Source: an uncultured Clostridia bacterium
GTDB taxonomy: Bacteria > Bacillota > Clostridia > Christensenellales > CAG-917
Direction of reading: 5' to 3'
Length of the DNA stretch: 64,000 bases
NCBI GenBank assembly: GCA_944363035.1
Contig: CALVTS010000002.1
Location: forward strand, 21,277-85,276
Shown here: piece after piece, positions 15,329 to 22,973 of the stretch
How the letters are laid out: every line of letters starts with the position of its first letter
How positions within the stretch are numbered: the first letter of the stretch is position 1
Notes under the pieces: model-generated
Told to the model about the DNA's origin: nothing
Database searches by the model: none
The model's input: the letters and a program-made list of their open reading frames with translations, nothing else
Position numbers and translations under genes: made by a program

Positions 15329-17836
15329 TTATTCTTTTTCTTTTTTGCGAGCTTGCCATATGACGACGAATATGACGGCACCCGTCACGGCGACTGCGAC
15401 CGCCAGCACGATGGAAACGATCTGCACGGTGGTGAGCCCTTCGAGCTCGAGTTCGGATTTGAGGATGTAGCCCAAAGTCTCGCCGTCTGCGGCGACCAGC
15501 CAGAAATCTCCCTCCTCGCCGATCACCTCCATACGGGTGCCGTCCACGACTTCGGTCGCGACTGCGGACTCGATGTCGGGGAGGATGTATATCCCGACCA
15601 GTCCGCCCGGACGATCCGCAGAAGCTCTGCCATAAGTACGGTCGGGTCCATCGGGGTCGGTGGGCTCGTCCGGATCGACGGGCTCATCGGGATCGACGGG
15701 TTCATCGGGCTCTACATAGGGGAGAAGGTCGTCTGCGACAGCGAAATATGGAATGCCGTCAACGTCCAGTCTCACCCATTTTCCGCCGTCCAGCATCGCG
15801 GCGTCGTCGGTGGCTGAGAACACCATATCCTCCGAAAACGCGGAGTTTTCCTCCGCTGCGGGGTGGAGGAGGAGGGGAGCGCCTGCAGGCAGGGTATAGC
15901 GCGCGTCCAGAGGAGAGGGCGCGACTTCGGCAAGCAGGGAGTCCGCGATGTAGGCAAGTCTGCCGTTGAAGTAGACGTAGGTATAACCCTCCCAAGAGGA
16001 CGCTCCGTCGTAGCGGAGCACCACCGTGCCTGCTTTGACGGGCACCATGGTGTCAAAGCGCGAGGGCTCGTCAAAGGCGTCCGTATCTGCTGTCACGGTG
16101 GCGAAAGTCATGCTTTCAGCGCTGCCCGTATCGGGAGCGACGGGAGGGACGTATTCCTCTTCGGTGACCGCGCCGACGTCCGCTTTGCCGACAAAACAGG
16201 TGGAGGAGGTGAAATACGCCTCTCCGCCGTAGAGCACGAATGCGGTCGGGTGCGCCTGCGCGACGGGGTGAGAGAGGGTGAACTCTCGGCTCACAGAGAG
16301 GGAATCGGGGGAGGAATTGTCGAGCACGACTATCTTTCCCTCATCTTCAAAAGAGACAAAGAGATCGCCCGCAAAGTCTGCGGCGATATCCGTCCCGCCG
16401 AGGAGCTCTGCGGTGCGGAAATCCAAAAGTTCCGCGATCCCGCCGTCTGCCGCAGAAAGAGTGTGCACGCCTCTTTCCGAGAGTATGTAGATGACATCGT
16501 TCTGCGCGGCGGAGACTGCCACCCCGTCTGACACTTCGTATGCCTTTTTCGGGATGCCGACGGAGGGGGAGAATGTGTAGAGAGAAGAATCCGTGAGCAA
16601 TATCACGCCGTCTTCCGTGAGAGCGATGTCCAGGATGTTTTCCCCGCTCACGGCGCACATCTTGCGCGCAAAGAGCACGTCCTCGGAGAGAGTCAGGGCG
16701 TACAGCGTGTGTTCGCTCGCGGCATATACGGCGCTCACACCGTCAGAGGCGAGCGCGGTCGGAGCGCCGTCAAGGGTAATAGTGAGGGGAGAGCCCTCTT
16801 TCGCAAACATCAGTACACGGGCGGTTTCGGCGTCGGCGACGAACATACCGTCCTCGGATATGGCGATGTCGGCGGGCGAGGAGAGGGATGTGTCCGAACT
16901 CCCGCGCATGGCGAGAGTCTCGGTGTGCACCGCTTCGCCGTTTTCGACATCCAGAGTGTAGACCTCGACTCCCTCGTCCTCGGTGACGTAAAGTGTGTTG
17001 CCCGTCGCCGCAAAGCGGGTGTCGGCGGAATAGAGTATGCCGGTGTCGAGGATGACCTCGGTGGCGTCCTCCGCGCTCAGGACGAGTATGTTCTCATCCC
17101 TGCGGGCGGCGACGAGACCGCAGTCGGAGTATGCGACGGAGGCGGGGATATATCCCGTGTCCGACTCCATATCAGTTATCCGTTCATCCTCCGCGGAGTA
17201 GATGAAATATTCGCTGTTGGTATAGTTCTGCGCAAAGAAGTAGAGCACTCTTTCGTTGGCGGCGAAGATATACTTGCCCGCAACATATCTGTCCTCTATG
17301 AGCTTGCCGAGAGTGAGCCCCGCGTCCGTGAGGAGGTTGGGATACACCGCGACGGCGGAGTCCGATTTTGCGTAAAAGTTGTGTTCGTCCGCGACGATAT
17401 ACGAGATGTCGGCGGGGACGTCGAGCGCGACCGCGACAAGGGAGGGAGCCTCGGCGGCGAGGTCGGCGGCGTAGTATTCCGTGGATGTGGTCGTGCGAAG
17501 GGAGAGGAGAAGAGTGTCACGCGAAAGCCATAGCCCCGTGACTTCCTCGCCCGCAGAGAGCAGGAAGCTCGAGGAATAGTCCCTTTCGGGAGAGGTGACG
17601 TATACAGCGTGGGAGGGAGAGTCGTAGACCGCGATATAGGAGGAGTTCGCCGCTATGTGCGAAGCCCCCGACACTGGGAAATAGCCTTCCTCCGGCTGAA
17701 CTATCTCAAAATCGAGGAGCTCGGGCACGTTTTCCGCCGCCGCCGTCTCCGGCGGGTATGCCGCAAAAAGCAGTATGACGGCGAGAAGCAGGCATACAGG
17801 CAGAAATATAACGGCAAATTTCGACAGAGTCCTCAT
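15329..17836 (-). CDS. membrane-anchored surface protein with beta-propeller and SH3-like domains
   Basis: 835 aa, no named family recognised. A signal segment (residues about 7-33) leads into a long extracellular region. Repeated short blocks such as ADIAISEDGMFVADAETARVLMF and TDIAADFAGDLFVSFEDEGKIVVLD resemble NHL/SMP-30-like propeller blades. Towards the end are two SH3b-like segments (around VVLRYDGASSWEGYTYVYF and TRMEVIGEEGDFWLVAADGE) joined by an acidic proline linker of tandem VDPDEP repeats. A C-terminal membrane helix followed by ARKKEKE anchors it. The ATG lies 6 nt after a -10 box, so the mRNA may be leaderless. Binding to cell wall or carbohydrate is plausible but not shown. Confidence 0.7.
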   Translation of the reverse strand: MRTLSKFAVIFLPVCLLLAVILLFAAYPPETAAAENVPELLDFEIVQPEEGYFPVSGASHIAANSSYIAVYDSPSHAVYVTSPERDYSSSFLLSAGEEVTGLWLSRDTLLLSLRTTTSTEYYAADLAAEAPSLVAVALDVPADISYIVADEHNFYAKSDSAVAVYPNLLTDAGLTLGKLIEDRYVAGKYIFAANERVLYFFAQNYTNSEYFIYSAEDERITDMESDTGYIPASVAYSDCGLVAARRDENILVLSAEDATEVILDTGILYSADTRFAATGNTLYVTEDEGVEVYTLDVENGEAVHTETLAMRGSSDTSLSSPADIAISEDGMFVADAETARVLMFAKEGSPLTITLDGAPTALASDGVSAVYAASEHTLYALTLSEDVLFARKMCAVSGENILDIALTEDGVILLTDSSLYTFSPSVGIPKKAYEVSDGVAVSAAQNDVIYILSERGVHTLSAADGGIAELLDFRTAELLGGTDIAADFAGDLFVSFEDEGKIVVLDNSSPDSLSVSREFTLSHPVAQAHPTAFVLYGGEAYFTSSTCFVGKADVGAVTEEEYVPPVAPDTGSAESMTFATVTADTDAFDEPSRFDTMVPVKAGTVVLRYDGASSWEGYTYVYFNGRLAYIADSLLAEVAPSPLDARYTLPAGAPLLLHPAAEENSAFSEDMVFSATDDAAMLDGGKWVRLDVDGIPYFAVADDLLPYVEPDEPVDPDEPVDPDEPTDPDGPDRTYGRASADRPGGLVGIYILPDIESAVATEVVDGTRMEVIGEEGDFWLVAADGETLGYILKSELELEGLTTVQIVSIVLAVAVAVTGAVIFVVIWQARKKEKE

Positions 17837-17842
17837 ACCGTA

Positions 17843-17871
17843 ATTATATCCAAAAGGAAAAGTTACGTCAA
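17843..17871 (-). promoter_or_regulatory. promoter of the surface protein, implying a leaderless mRNA
   Basis: Minus strand: TTGACG (17871-17866), 17-nt spacer, TATAAT (17848-17843), then TACGGT and the ATG at 17836. No Shine-Dalgarno sequence fits between. Confidence 0.7.
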
Positions 17872-17886
17872 CACTAATACTTATTG

Positions 17887-17915
17887 TTGAAATATAAAGT
17901 AAATCATGTTAAAAT
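17887..17915 (+). promoter_or_regulatory. promoter of the WG-repeat protein and subtilase pair
   Basis: TTGAAA, 17-nt spacer, TAAAAT. The ATG at 17933 follows 17 bases later with only a weak GGG, so the leader is short. It lies back to back with the surface protein promoter. Confidence 0.65.
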
Positions 17916-17932
17916 CTTAATCGGGTAAAAAC

Positions 17933-18817
17933 ATGGCAAACAAAAAGTTTCACTATCAGGACAAAAAAACGGACGGCGCGCCCCGTCCCGGCGGGCGCAG
18001 AGGACAGAACCGTCCCTCAGGCAAACAGAGCGGGAAAAATCCCGCGGCAAGACGCTCGGAGATTTTGGAGACCGTCTCGGTCAGATATTCGCAGGAAAAA
18101 CTTTCCCTCCCCCTTTCCGCGCTCGGCGTGAGCGAGGAACTAGTTGGTTTGCTTTCCCTCAACGGCATCAGTTCGGCAGGGGATCTGGTCAGCCGCACCG
18201 AACGCGAGATGTTCAAGGTGCAGGGCTTCAACAAAAAGATGCTCCTGGCGTTGAAGCGAGGGCTGGAAAAGGAGGGCATGGCGTTTTTCGAGGAGGCGGC
18301 GGCGTCAGACGCACCGCGTGCCGAGAAAACCCGTCAAAAGGAGAAGCCGTCCTCTTCCCGCGATAGGGAGCAAAAGGAAAGAAAGCCGCTTAAAGAGAGG
18401 GATGAGAAGCCCAAAAAGCTCACCGAGCCCCTGCCTTTCCCCGAATGGAGAAAGATACAAAAGAACGGAAAATGGGGTTTTTATGACGGTTTCAAGACCG
18501 TCATCCCCGCGATGTACGACGAAGTGTTCTTTTTCAAGGACGGTCTCGCCGCCGTGGAGCTTGACGAAAAGTGCGGGTATATCGACCCAGAAAACACGGT
18601 GGTGATCCCTCTTGAATACGAGACGGCGATGAGCTTTTCCGAAGGATATGCCTGCGTCGTCAAGGGTGGCAAATGCGGCTATATCGACAAGAACAACGAA
18701 GTCGTCGTCCCATTTATATATGACGCGGCGACCCCGTTCGAAGGCGGAGAATCCAAAGTCAAAAAGGACGGGCGTTGGGGCACTTTGACTCCCGACGGCA
18801 ACGTGAAGTGGATATGA
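17933..18817 (+). CDS. RpoA-CTD-like plus WG-repeat protein
   Basis: 294 aa in three parts. Residues 1-45 are basic and low in complexity. Residues about 55-115 (LGVSEELVGLLSLNGISSAGDLVSRTEREMF, then KVQGFNKKMLLALKRGL) match the helix-hairpin-helix fold of the RNA polymerase alpha C-terminal domain, which binds DNA or protein. After a charged linker, residues about 170-294 hold WG repeats (KWGFYD, KCGYID, KCGYIDKNN, RWGTLTPDG), which form beta-propeller-like structures. There is no signal peptide, so it is cytoplasmic. Its stop overlaps the subtilase start (ATGA), so the two are probably translationally coupled. Its function is unknown. Confidence 0.7.
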   Translation: MANKKFHYQDKKTDGAPRPGGRRGQNRPSGKQSGKNPAARRSEILETVSVRYSQEKLSLPLSALGVSEELVGLLSLNGISSAGDLVSRTEREMFKVQGFNKKMLLALKRGLEKEGMAFFEEAAASDAPRAEKTRQKEKPSSSRDREQKERKPLKERDEKPKKLTEPLPFPEWRKIQKNGKWGFYDGFKTVIPAMYDEVFFFKDGLAAVELDEKCGYIDPENTVVIPLEYETAMSFSEGYACVVKGGKCGYIDKNNEVVVPFIYDAATPFEGGESKVKKDGRWGTLTPDGNVKWI

Positions 18818-20673
18818 CGCGTTTCGGACCCGCATCAAAAAGACTTCTTTTCGTGCTTGCGCTTTTACTTTGCGCGGCACTTCTTTTTTGCTCCTTTTCT
18901 TGCGTGCCCGCTCCCTTTGCGGACGCCGAGAGCGCGGCGCTTTCGGACGCCTATCTCGACATCGCGGGAGAGGACGGCGACTGGTATTTCTCCGAAGAGT
19001 ATCTTGATATCGCGCGCGCCTGCGAACTGGTTTCGGCCATGCGCGAGACGTATGATCTTTCTGAGTTCGAAGAGGACCCGTTGGTCATCGCGGTGATAGA
19101 TACCGGCGTCAACATTGACTGCGAACTCTTCGAGGAAGAGGATGTGTTTTTGCGGGACGCGGTGGGGCGCGTGGTATGGAAGGATACCGTGCTCGGCTCT
19201 TCCTCACCCTCCGACGGCGCGAGCGTGGACAGACACGGCACGCACGTCACCGGGATCGTGGCTCTCCTCATCAGAGCGCTCGGGCTCTCGGACGTCGTCA
19301 AGATCCTCCCCGTAAAAGCGGGCAAGACAGAGACGAAATGGGTCGGCGGCAAGCTGAAAAAGGTCAATACCTTCAACTATCGGGACGTCTCGGAAGCCAT
19401 AGACTTTGCTCTCGACAACGGTGCGGATGTCGTGAATCTGTCTTTGGGGTCGGACAGCGGGGAACAATGGCAGGGCTTGGTGTCCGAGGCGGACAGCGAC
19501 CGCGCGGTGTTTGTCGCCGCCGCAGGCAACTATCACAACGCTTCGTCCTTCGAGCCCTTTTATCCGGCGGCTTCCGAAAACGTCATAGGAGTGATGAACT
19601 ATATGGCGGGAGAGGAGGGCGCAGAGCTCTACGAGTATCAAGACGACGACGGGAAAACGCAGGGCAGCAATTACGGTCCGTTGTACGATGTGTGCGCGCC
19701 CGGGGCGGAGATACTTTCGGCTGACGGCGACACGGGCGGATACAAGACGTTGAGCGGCACCAGCATGGCGGCGCCCGTCATGTCCGTCGCGGTCGCGCTC
19801 ACCATGCTCAACTGCCGTCTTTCCGACTTTTACGCCTCATACGAAGAGCTGAAAGATATCGCGCTCATGACCTCGCGGGAGGCTCTTTCGTACAATTCGA
19901 CGGAGTATGCGCTGACCGATCTCGCGGGCGCGCTCTCGGCAAAATTTGAAAGAGACGCCAAGGGCAACGTATTCCTTTCCGCCGCGCGCGATCCCGAGAT
20001 ATCCGTTTCTCCCGAGAGGGTGACGGCGGGTGAGAGCGCGGAGCTGACATTCTCTGCGGATTGCGGCTATCTCGACACGGGGGCGAGGTTCAAGTGGACC
20101 TACGCTCTCGGCGGCAGGAATTTCACCGTCGAAGGGGAACGTGTTTCCGTCACGGTGACTCCCTCCGAGGCGGAGGACATCACGGTTTCTTTCGAAGCAT
20201 ACACCCCGGACGGGCGCCTTGTTATCACCAAAGAATCCTTTGTAGTCGAGACGGGATATCTTGTGCCCACCCCGGAAAACTCCTCCGTCACCATGTCTCT
20301 GCGCCCCGCCGAGGACGGCGCGGTGCATCTGAAAGAGGGGGAGACCTTGGTGCTCGGAGTGGACTCCTTGCAATTTGCATCCCCGGACACCGAAGTGGAG
20401 TGGCTGGTCAACGGCGAGAGCGCGGGCACGGAGCATACCTTCGCATTCTCCCCGACCGCGAACGGCAGCTATTTCATCGAAGTCCTTGTGGACGGAGTCG
20501 CGATAGGGGAGGGCGTGACAGTAGTGGGCGAGGGCTTCCCCGAGGAAGAGGATGATCGTACGATGCTCATAGCCTGTCTCTCTGCGGTCGGCGGAGCCAT
20601 ACTTATCGGCGGGATAGCGGCGATATTCATCATCCGCAGAAGAAGAGCGAGAAGGGCAGAGGACATGGATTGA
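18814..20673 (+). CDS. membrane-anchored S8 subtilisin-like serine protease
   Basis: 619 aa from the ATG at 18814, chosen because it overlaps the upstream stop and begins the signal peptide (MTRFGPASKRLLFVLALLL). The subtilase domain has all triad residues: Asp in AVIDTGVN near residue 94, His in DRHGTHVTG near 133 and Ser in SGTSMAAPV near 313; AAAGNYHN carries the oxyanion Asn. An Ig-like region follows (about residues 400-570), then a C-terminal membrane helix and RRRRARRAED. So the protease acts outside while anchored. A family role in processing secreted proteins is likely, but the substrate is not evident. Confidence 0.88.
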   Translation: MTRFGPASKRLLFVLALLLCAALLFCSFSCVPAPFADAESAALSDAYLDIAGEDGDWYFSEEYLDIARACELVSAMRETYDLSEFEEDPLVIAVIDTGVNIDCELFEEEDVFLRDAVGRVVWKDTVLGSSSPSDGASVDRHGTHVTGIVALLIRALGLSDVVKILPVKAGKTETKWVGGKLKKVNTFNYRDVSEAIDFALDNGADVVNLSLGSDSGEQWQGLVSEADSDRAVFVAAAGNYHNASSFEPFYPAASENVIGVMNYMAGEEGAELYEYQDDDGKTQGSNYGPLYDVCAPGAEILSADGDTGGYKTLSGTSMAAPVMSVAVALTMLNCRLSDFYASYEELKDIALMTSREALSYNSTEYALTDLAGALSAKFERDAKGNVFLSAARDPEISVSPERVTAGESAELTFSADCGYLDTGARFKWTYALGGRNFTVEGERVSVTVTPSEAEDITVSFEAYTPDGRLVITKESFVVETGYLVPTPENSSVTMSLRPAEDGAVHLKEGETLVLGVDSLQFASPDTEVEWLVNGESAGTEHTFAFSPTANGSYFIEVLVDGVAIGEGVTVVGEGFPEEEDDRTMLIACLSAVGGAILIGGIAAIFIIRRRRARRAEDMD

Positions 20674-20742
20674 CGGCGAGACATCTCGCCGCGTTTTGTC
20701 GGGTCCTCCCGTCAAGGCGTTTGAAAACAGGAAAAGGGTACG

Positions 20743-20777
20743 AAAAAAGACCGTCCGAAAGGGCGGTCTCGATTTTT
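20743..20777. terminator. bidirectional terminator between the subtilase and rpsT
   Basis: Stem GACCGTCC-GAAA-GGGCGGTC with AAAAAA on the left and TTTTT on the right. It serves rpsT on the minus strand and the subtilase on the plus strand. Confidence 0.85.
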
Positions 20778-20788
20778 CTCGGAAAATA

Positions 20789-21058
20789 TTACGCGTTTTT
20801 CAGTTTGTCGAGAGCGCGGCAGACCGTTGCCTTTTTGCGGGCGGCGGTGTTGGCGTGATACACTCCGTCGGAGGCGGCTCTGTCAATGACGGAGACGGTC
20901 TCGGGCAGGAGCTGTTCGGCAAGAGCGACATCGCCGGCTTCGATCGCGGCGTTATACTTTTTGATCGCGTTCTTCACGCGGGATTTTTTTGCGACGTTTT
21001 CCGCATTCCTCTTTTTGGAAATCAGGACTCTCTTCTTTGCGGATTTGATGTTGGGCAT
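20789..21058 (-). CDS. rpsT: 30S ribosomal protein S20
   Basis: 89 aa, Lys/Arg/Ala-rich and helical as usual for S20, which binds 16S rRNA early in 30S assembly. It begins MPNIKSAKKRVLISKKRN, the family signature, and ends in a helix containing HANTAARKKATVCRALDKL. An AGAGGAG site precedes the ATG. It is monocistronic between its own promoter and a terminator, next to the divergent gpr; this rpsT-gpr arrangement is common in clostridia. Confidence 0.96.
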   Translation of the reverse strand: MPNIKSAKKRVLISKKRNAENVAKKSRVKNAIKKYNAAIEAGDVALAEQLLPETVSVIDRAASDGVYHANTAARKKATVCRALDKLKNA

Positions 21059-21099
21059 TACTTTCTCCTCTTTGGGGTATATCTTTTAATTGCTAAGCT

Positions 21100-21128
21100 A
21101 TATTAGCACATACTTTTCATTGACGCAA
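21100..21128 (-). promoter_or_regulatory. promoter of rpsT
   Basis: Minus strand: TTGCGT (21128-21123), 17-nt spacer, TAATAT (21105-21100); the start codon is about 40 bases further. Confidence 0.6.
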
Positions 21129-21156
21129 CTATTTGAGTGGTTTTTTTTAAAACGCT

Positions 21157-21163
21157 CATAATA
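21157..21163 (+). promoter_or_regulatory. candidate forespore-type -10 element of gpr
   Basis: CATAATA fits the -10 consensus of sigma-F/sigma-G promoters (CATnnTA). It ends 5 nt before the gpr ATG, so the transcript would be leaderless. The -35 region is not convincing, hence low confidence. Confidence 0.35.
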
Positions 21164-21168
21164 AACGC

Positions 21169-22062
21169 ATGGACTCATCCGATCTCGTGACCGATATGGC
21201 TCTTGACGTCCTCGAAAGGCGGGGAGAAGGGGACAGGGCACAAGTGAAAGAGCTCTCGTACGGCATAGTGCGCAAGTTTCTGCGCCTCCGCTCCCCGGAG
21301 GACGAAAAAAGGACGGGACGCCCGAAAGGGATATATCTCACCTACGACTGTTCCCCGTCTGTCTTTGCCTCCGAAAGGGGAGTGCGCGCTCTCAAACATT
21401 ATCTCTCCTCCGCGCTCGTCGAGCTTGCGGGGGTGATGGGAAGACGCTCCAAAGTGCTGGCGGTGGGGCTGGGCAACGACGAAGTCACGGCGGATTCGCT
21501 GGGGAGCGCGGTGACGGATATGCTGGAAATTTCTCCCGCGTCGGGTGGGGACGGAGGAGGAGAAAGGGGAGGACTGTGCGCCTTTGAAACGGGAGTCGAA
21601 GGGAGGACGGGGATAAGGAGCGCGGACGCCGTGGCGGGGATTTGCGCGAAACTCCGTCCCGCCTGCGTCCTCACGGTGGATTCTCTGGTGACCTCCACCG
21701 TATCTCGGCTCGGCGCGTCCTTTCAGCTCACCACGGCGGGGATAGCCCCGGGGAGCGGAGTGGGCAGGGACCGCGAGAGGATAGACCGCGAGACTCTCGG
21801 CGTGCCCGTGGTCTCGATAGGCGTGCCGACCGTGCTTTCAATGCGCACGGTGCTAAGCGATTTCATCTCGGCGTATTCCGAGACGACGGGGTGCGAGAGG
21901 GACGAATTCAGGCTTCGCTCCACCATGTCGGAGATGAGGTTGTCCTCCCTTATCGTCGCGCCCAAAGAGGTGAAATTGCACGTTCTCAACGCCGCGGAGA
22001 TCATCTCGGGCGCGATCAACGCCGCATTCGGCGCTGATTGCAATAAAAGGCGTTTAGGTTAA
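21169..22062 (+). CDS. gpr: germination protease GPR
   Basis: 297 aa; GPR degrades small acid-soluble spore proteins at germination, so its presence marks a spore former. Matches include RPKGIYLTYD, VGLGNDEVTADSLG (catalytic-candidate Asp), TGIRSAD, VDSLVTSTVSRLGASFQL (second conserved Asp) and IAPGSGVGRDR, then LGVPVVSIGVPTVLS. It is shorter than the 325-370 aa typical of the family, and the usual DTGI before PGSG reads TAGI. No ribosome-binding site is visible before the ATG. It converges on murI. Confidence 0.9.
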   Translation: MDSSDLVTDMALDVLERRGEGDRAQVKELSYGIVRKFLRLRSPEDEKRTGRPKGIYLTYDCSPSVFASERGVRALKHYLSSALVELAGVMGRRSKVLAVGLGNDEVTADSLGSAVTDMLEISPASGGDGGGERGGLCAFETGVEGRTGIRSADAVAGICAKLRPACVLTVDSLVTSTVSRLGASFQLTTAGIAPGSGVGRDRERIDRETLGVPVVSIGVPTVLSMRTVLSDFISAYSETTGCERDEFRLRSTMSEMRLSSLIVAPKEVKLHVLNAAEIISGAINAAFGADCNKRRLG

Positions 22063-22074
22063 TATTATTGCGCT

Positions 22075-22842
22075 TCAAGTCTCTGTTTTGACAAATCGCG
22101 GAACATAGGTGCGGTGCAGCCAGGTCAGTATCGCGGCATATTTCGCGCTCTCGCCGCCTCCCGTGAACATGAGTTTTGTCGGGGGCAGCGAGGCGCTGTC
22201 GGAGTAAACGCGCGGAGGTTTTTCGGGGGAGAGGGCGAGACGTACTTTTTCGGTGAGGGCGTCGTTGCCGTCAAAGTAGCGGGCGTCTCCCAAAACGGCT
22301 CTTATCTCCTTTTCGGCATAGACGTAATGGGAGCATCCGAGGAGCACGGTGCGCGCCCGACCGACAAAGGGAGAGAGTTTCTCTTTCAGATATCCCGAGA
22401 GCTCGGCAAGGTCGGGAGCCCTGCGGGATTTGAAACTCAACGACATCTGTATCTCGGTGAGCACCGCAAGTTCGGGCGTGTCGGCGCAGAGCACTCCCTT
22501 TTCTCTCGCTTCCAGCCCCGCCACGGTGCGCGGAGTCGCGAGGAGGAGGGTGTTTTCGGGGGAGTCCGTCGTAAGGTCGGGACAGAGAGCGAAGACTCCC
22601 TCGGGACGCACCGTCACCGAGGCGGTGTTGCATCCGAACACCACCACGTCCGAGAGAGCTCTCAGAGTTTTTAATGCCTTTGCGGCGGCGTCGAATATCT
22701 CTTCGCGGCTCTTGCTGCCGAAGGGCATACGCGCGGTGTCCGCCAGATACAAGAAGGAACGATCGGGCAGTTTTGCCTGCAACAGAGCGAGGGTGGTGAG
22801 CCCTCCTATACCGCTGTCGTACACTCCGATCCGCTCTGCCAT
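22075..22842 (-). CDS. murI: glutamate racemase MurI
   Basis: 255 aa, making D-glutamate for peptidoglycan. Both catalytic cysteines are present: GCNTAS near residue 70 and LGCSHYVY near 170. The N-terminus has VYDSGIGGLTTL and later YLADTARMPFG, all typical. The ATG follows a TAAAAT by 7 nt with no ribosome-binding site; no good -35 is seen, so a leaderless mRNA is only suggested. It ends 12 bases from the end of gpr, convergent. Confidence 0.92.
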   Translation of the reverse strand: MAERIGVYDSGIGGLTTLALLQAKLPDRSFLYLADTARMPFGSKSREEIFDAAAKALKTLRALSDVVVFGCNTASVTVRPEGVFALCPDLTTDSPENTLLLATPRTVAGLEAREKGVLCADTPELAVLTEIQMSLSFKSRRAPDLAELSGYLKEKLSPFVGRARTVLLGCSHYVYAEKEIRAVLGDARYFDGNDALTEKVRLALSPEKPPRVYSDSASLPPTKLMFTGGGESAKYAAILTWLHRTYVPRFVKTET

Positions 22843-22915
22843 ACTGCAAATTTTATTCCCGACGAGCGCAGGTTATGCTCCCGCGAGCTTTCTTGTCGAG
22901 AAAGCTATTTTTTGC

Positions 22916-22944
22916 TTGATTAAAAGTTCGGTTTATAGTATTAT
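22916..22944 (+). promoter_or_regulatory. promoter of the EF-G-like gene
   Basis: TTGATT, 17-nt spacer, TATTAT, followed by a short leader with TAGAGG before the ATG. Confidence 0.65.
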
Positions 22945-22973
22945 TGATAGGAAAAATCCATTAGAGGTATTCC

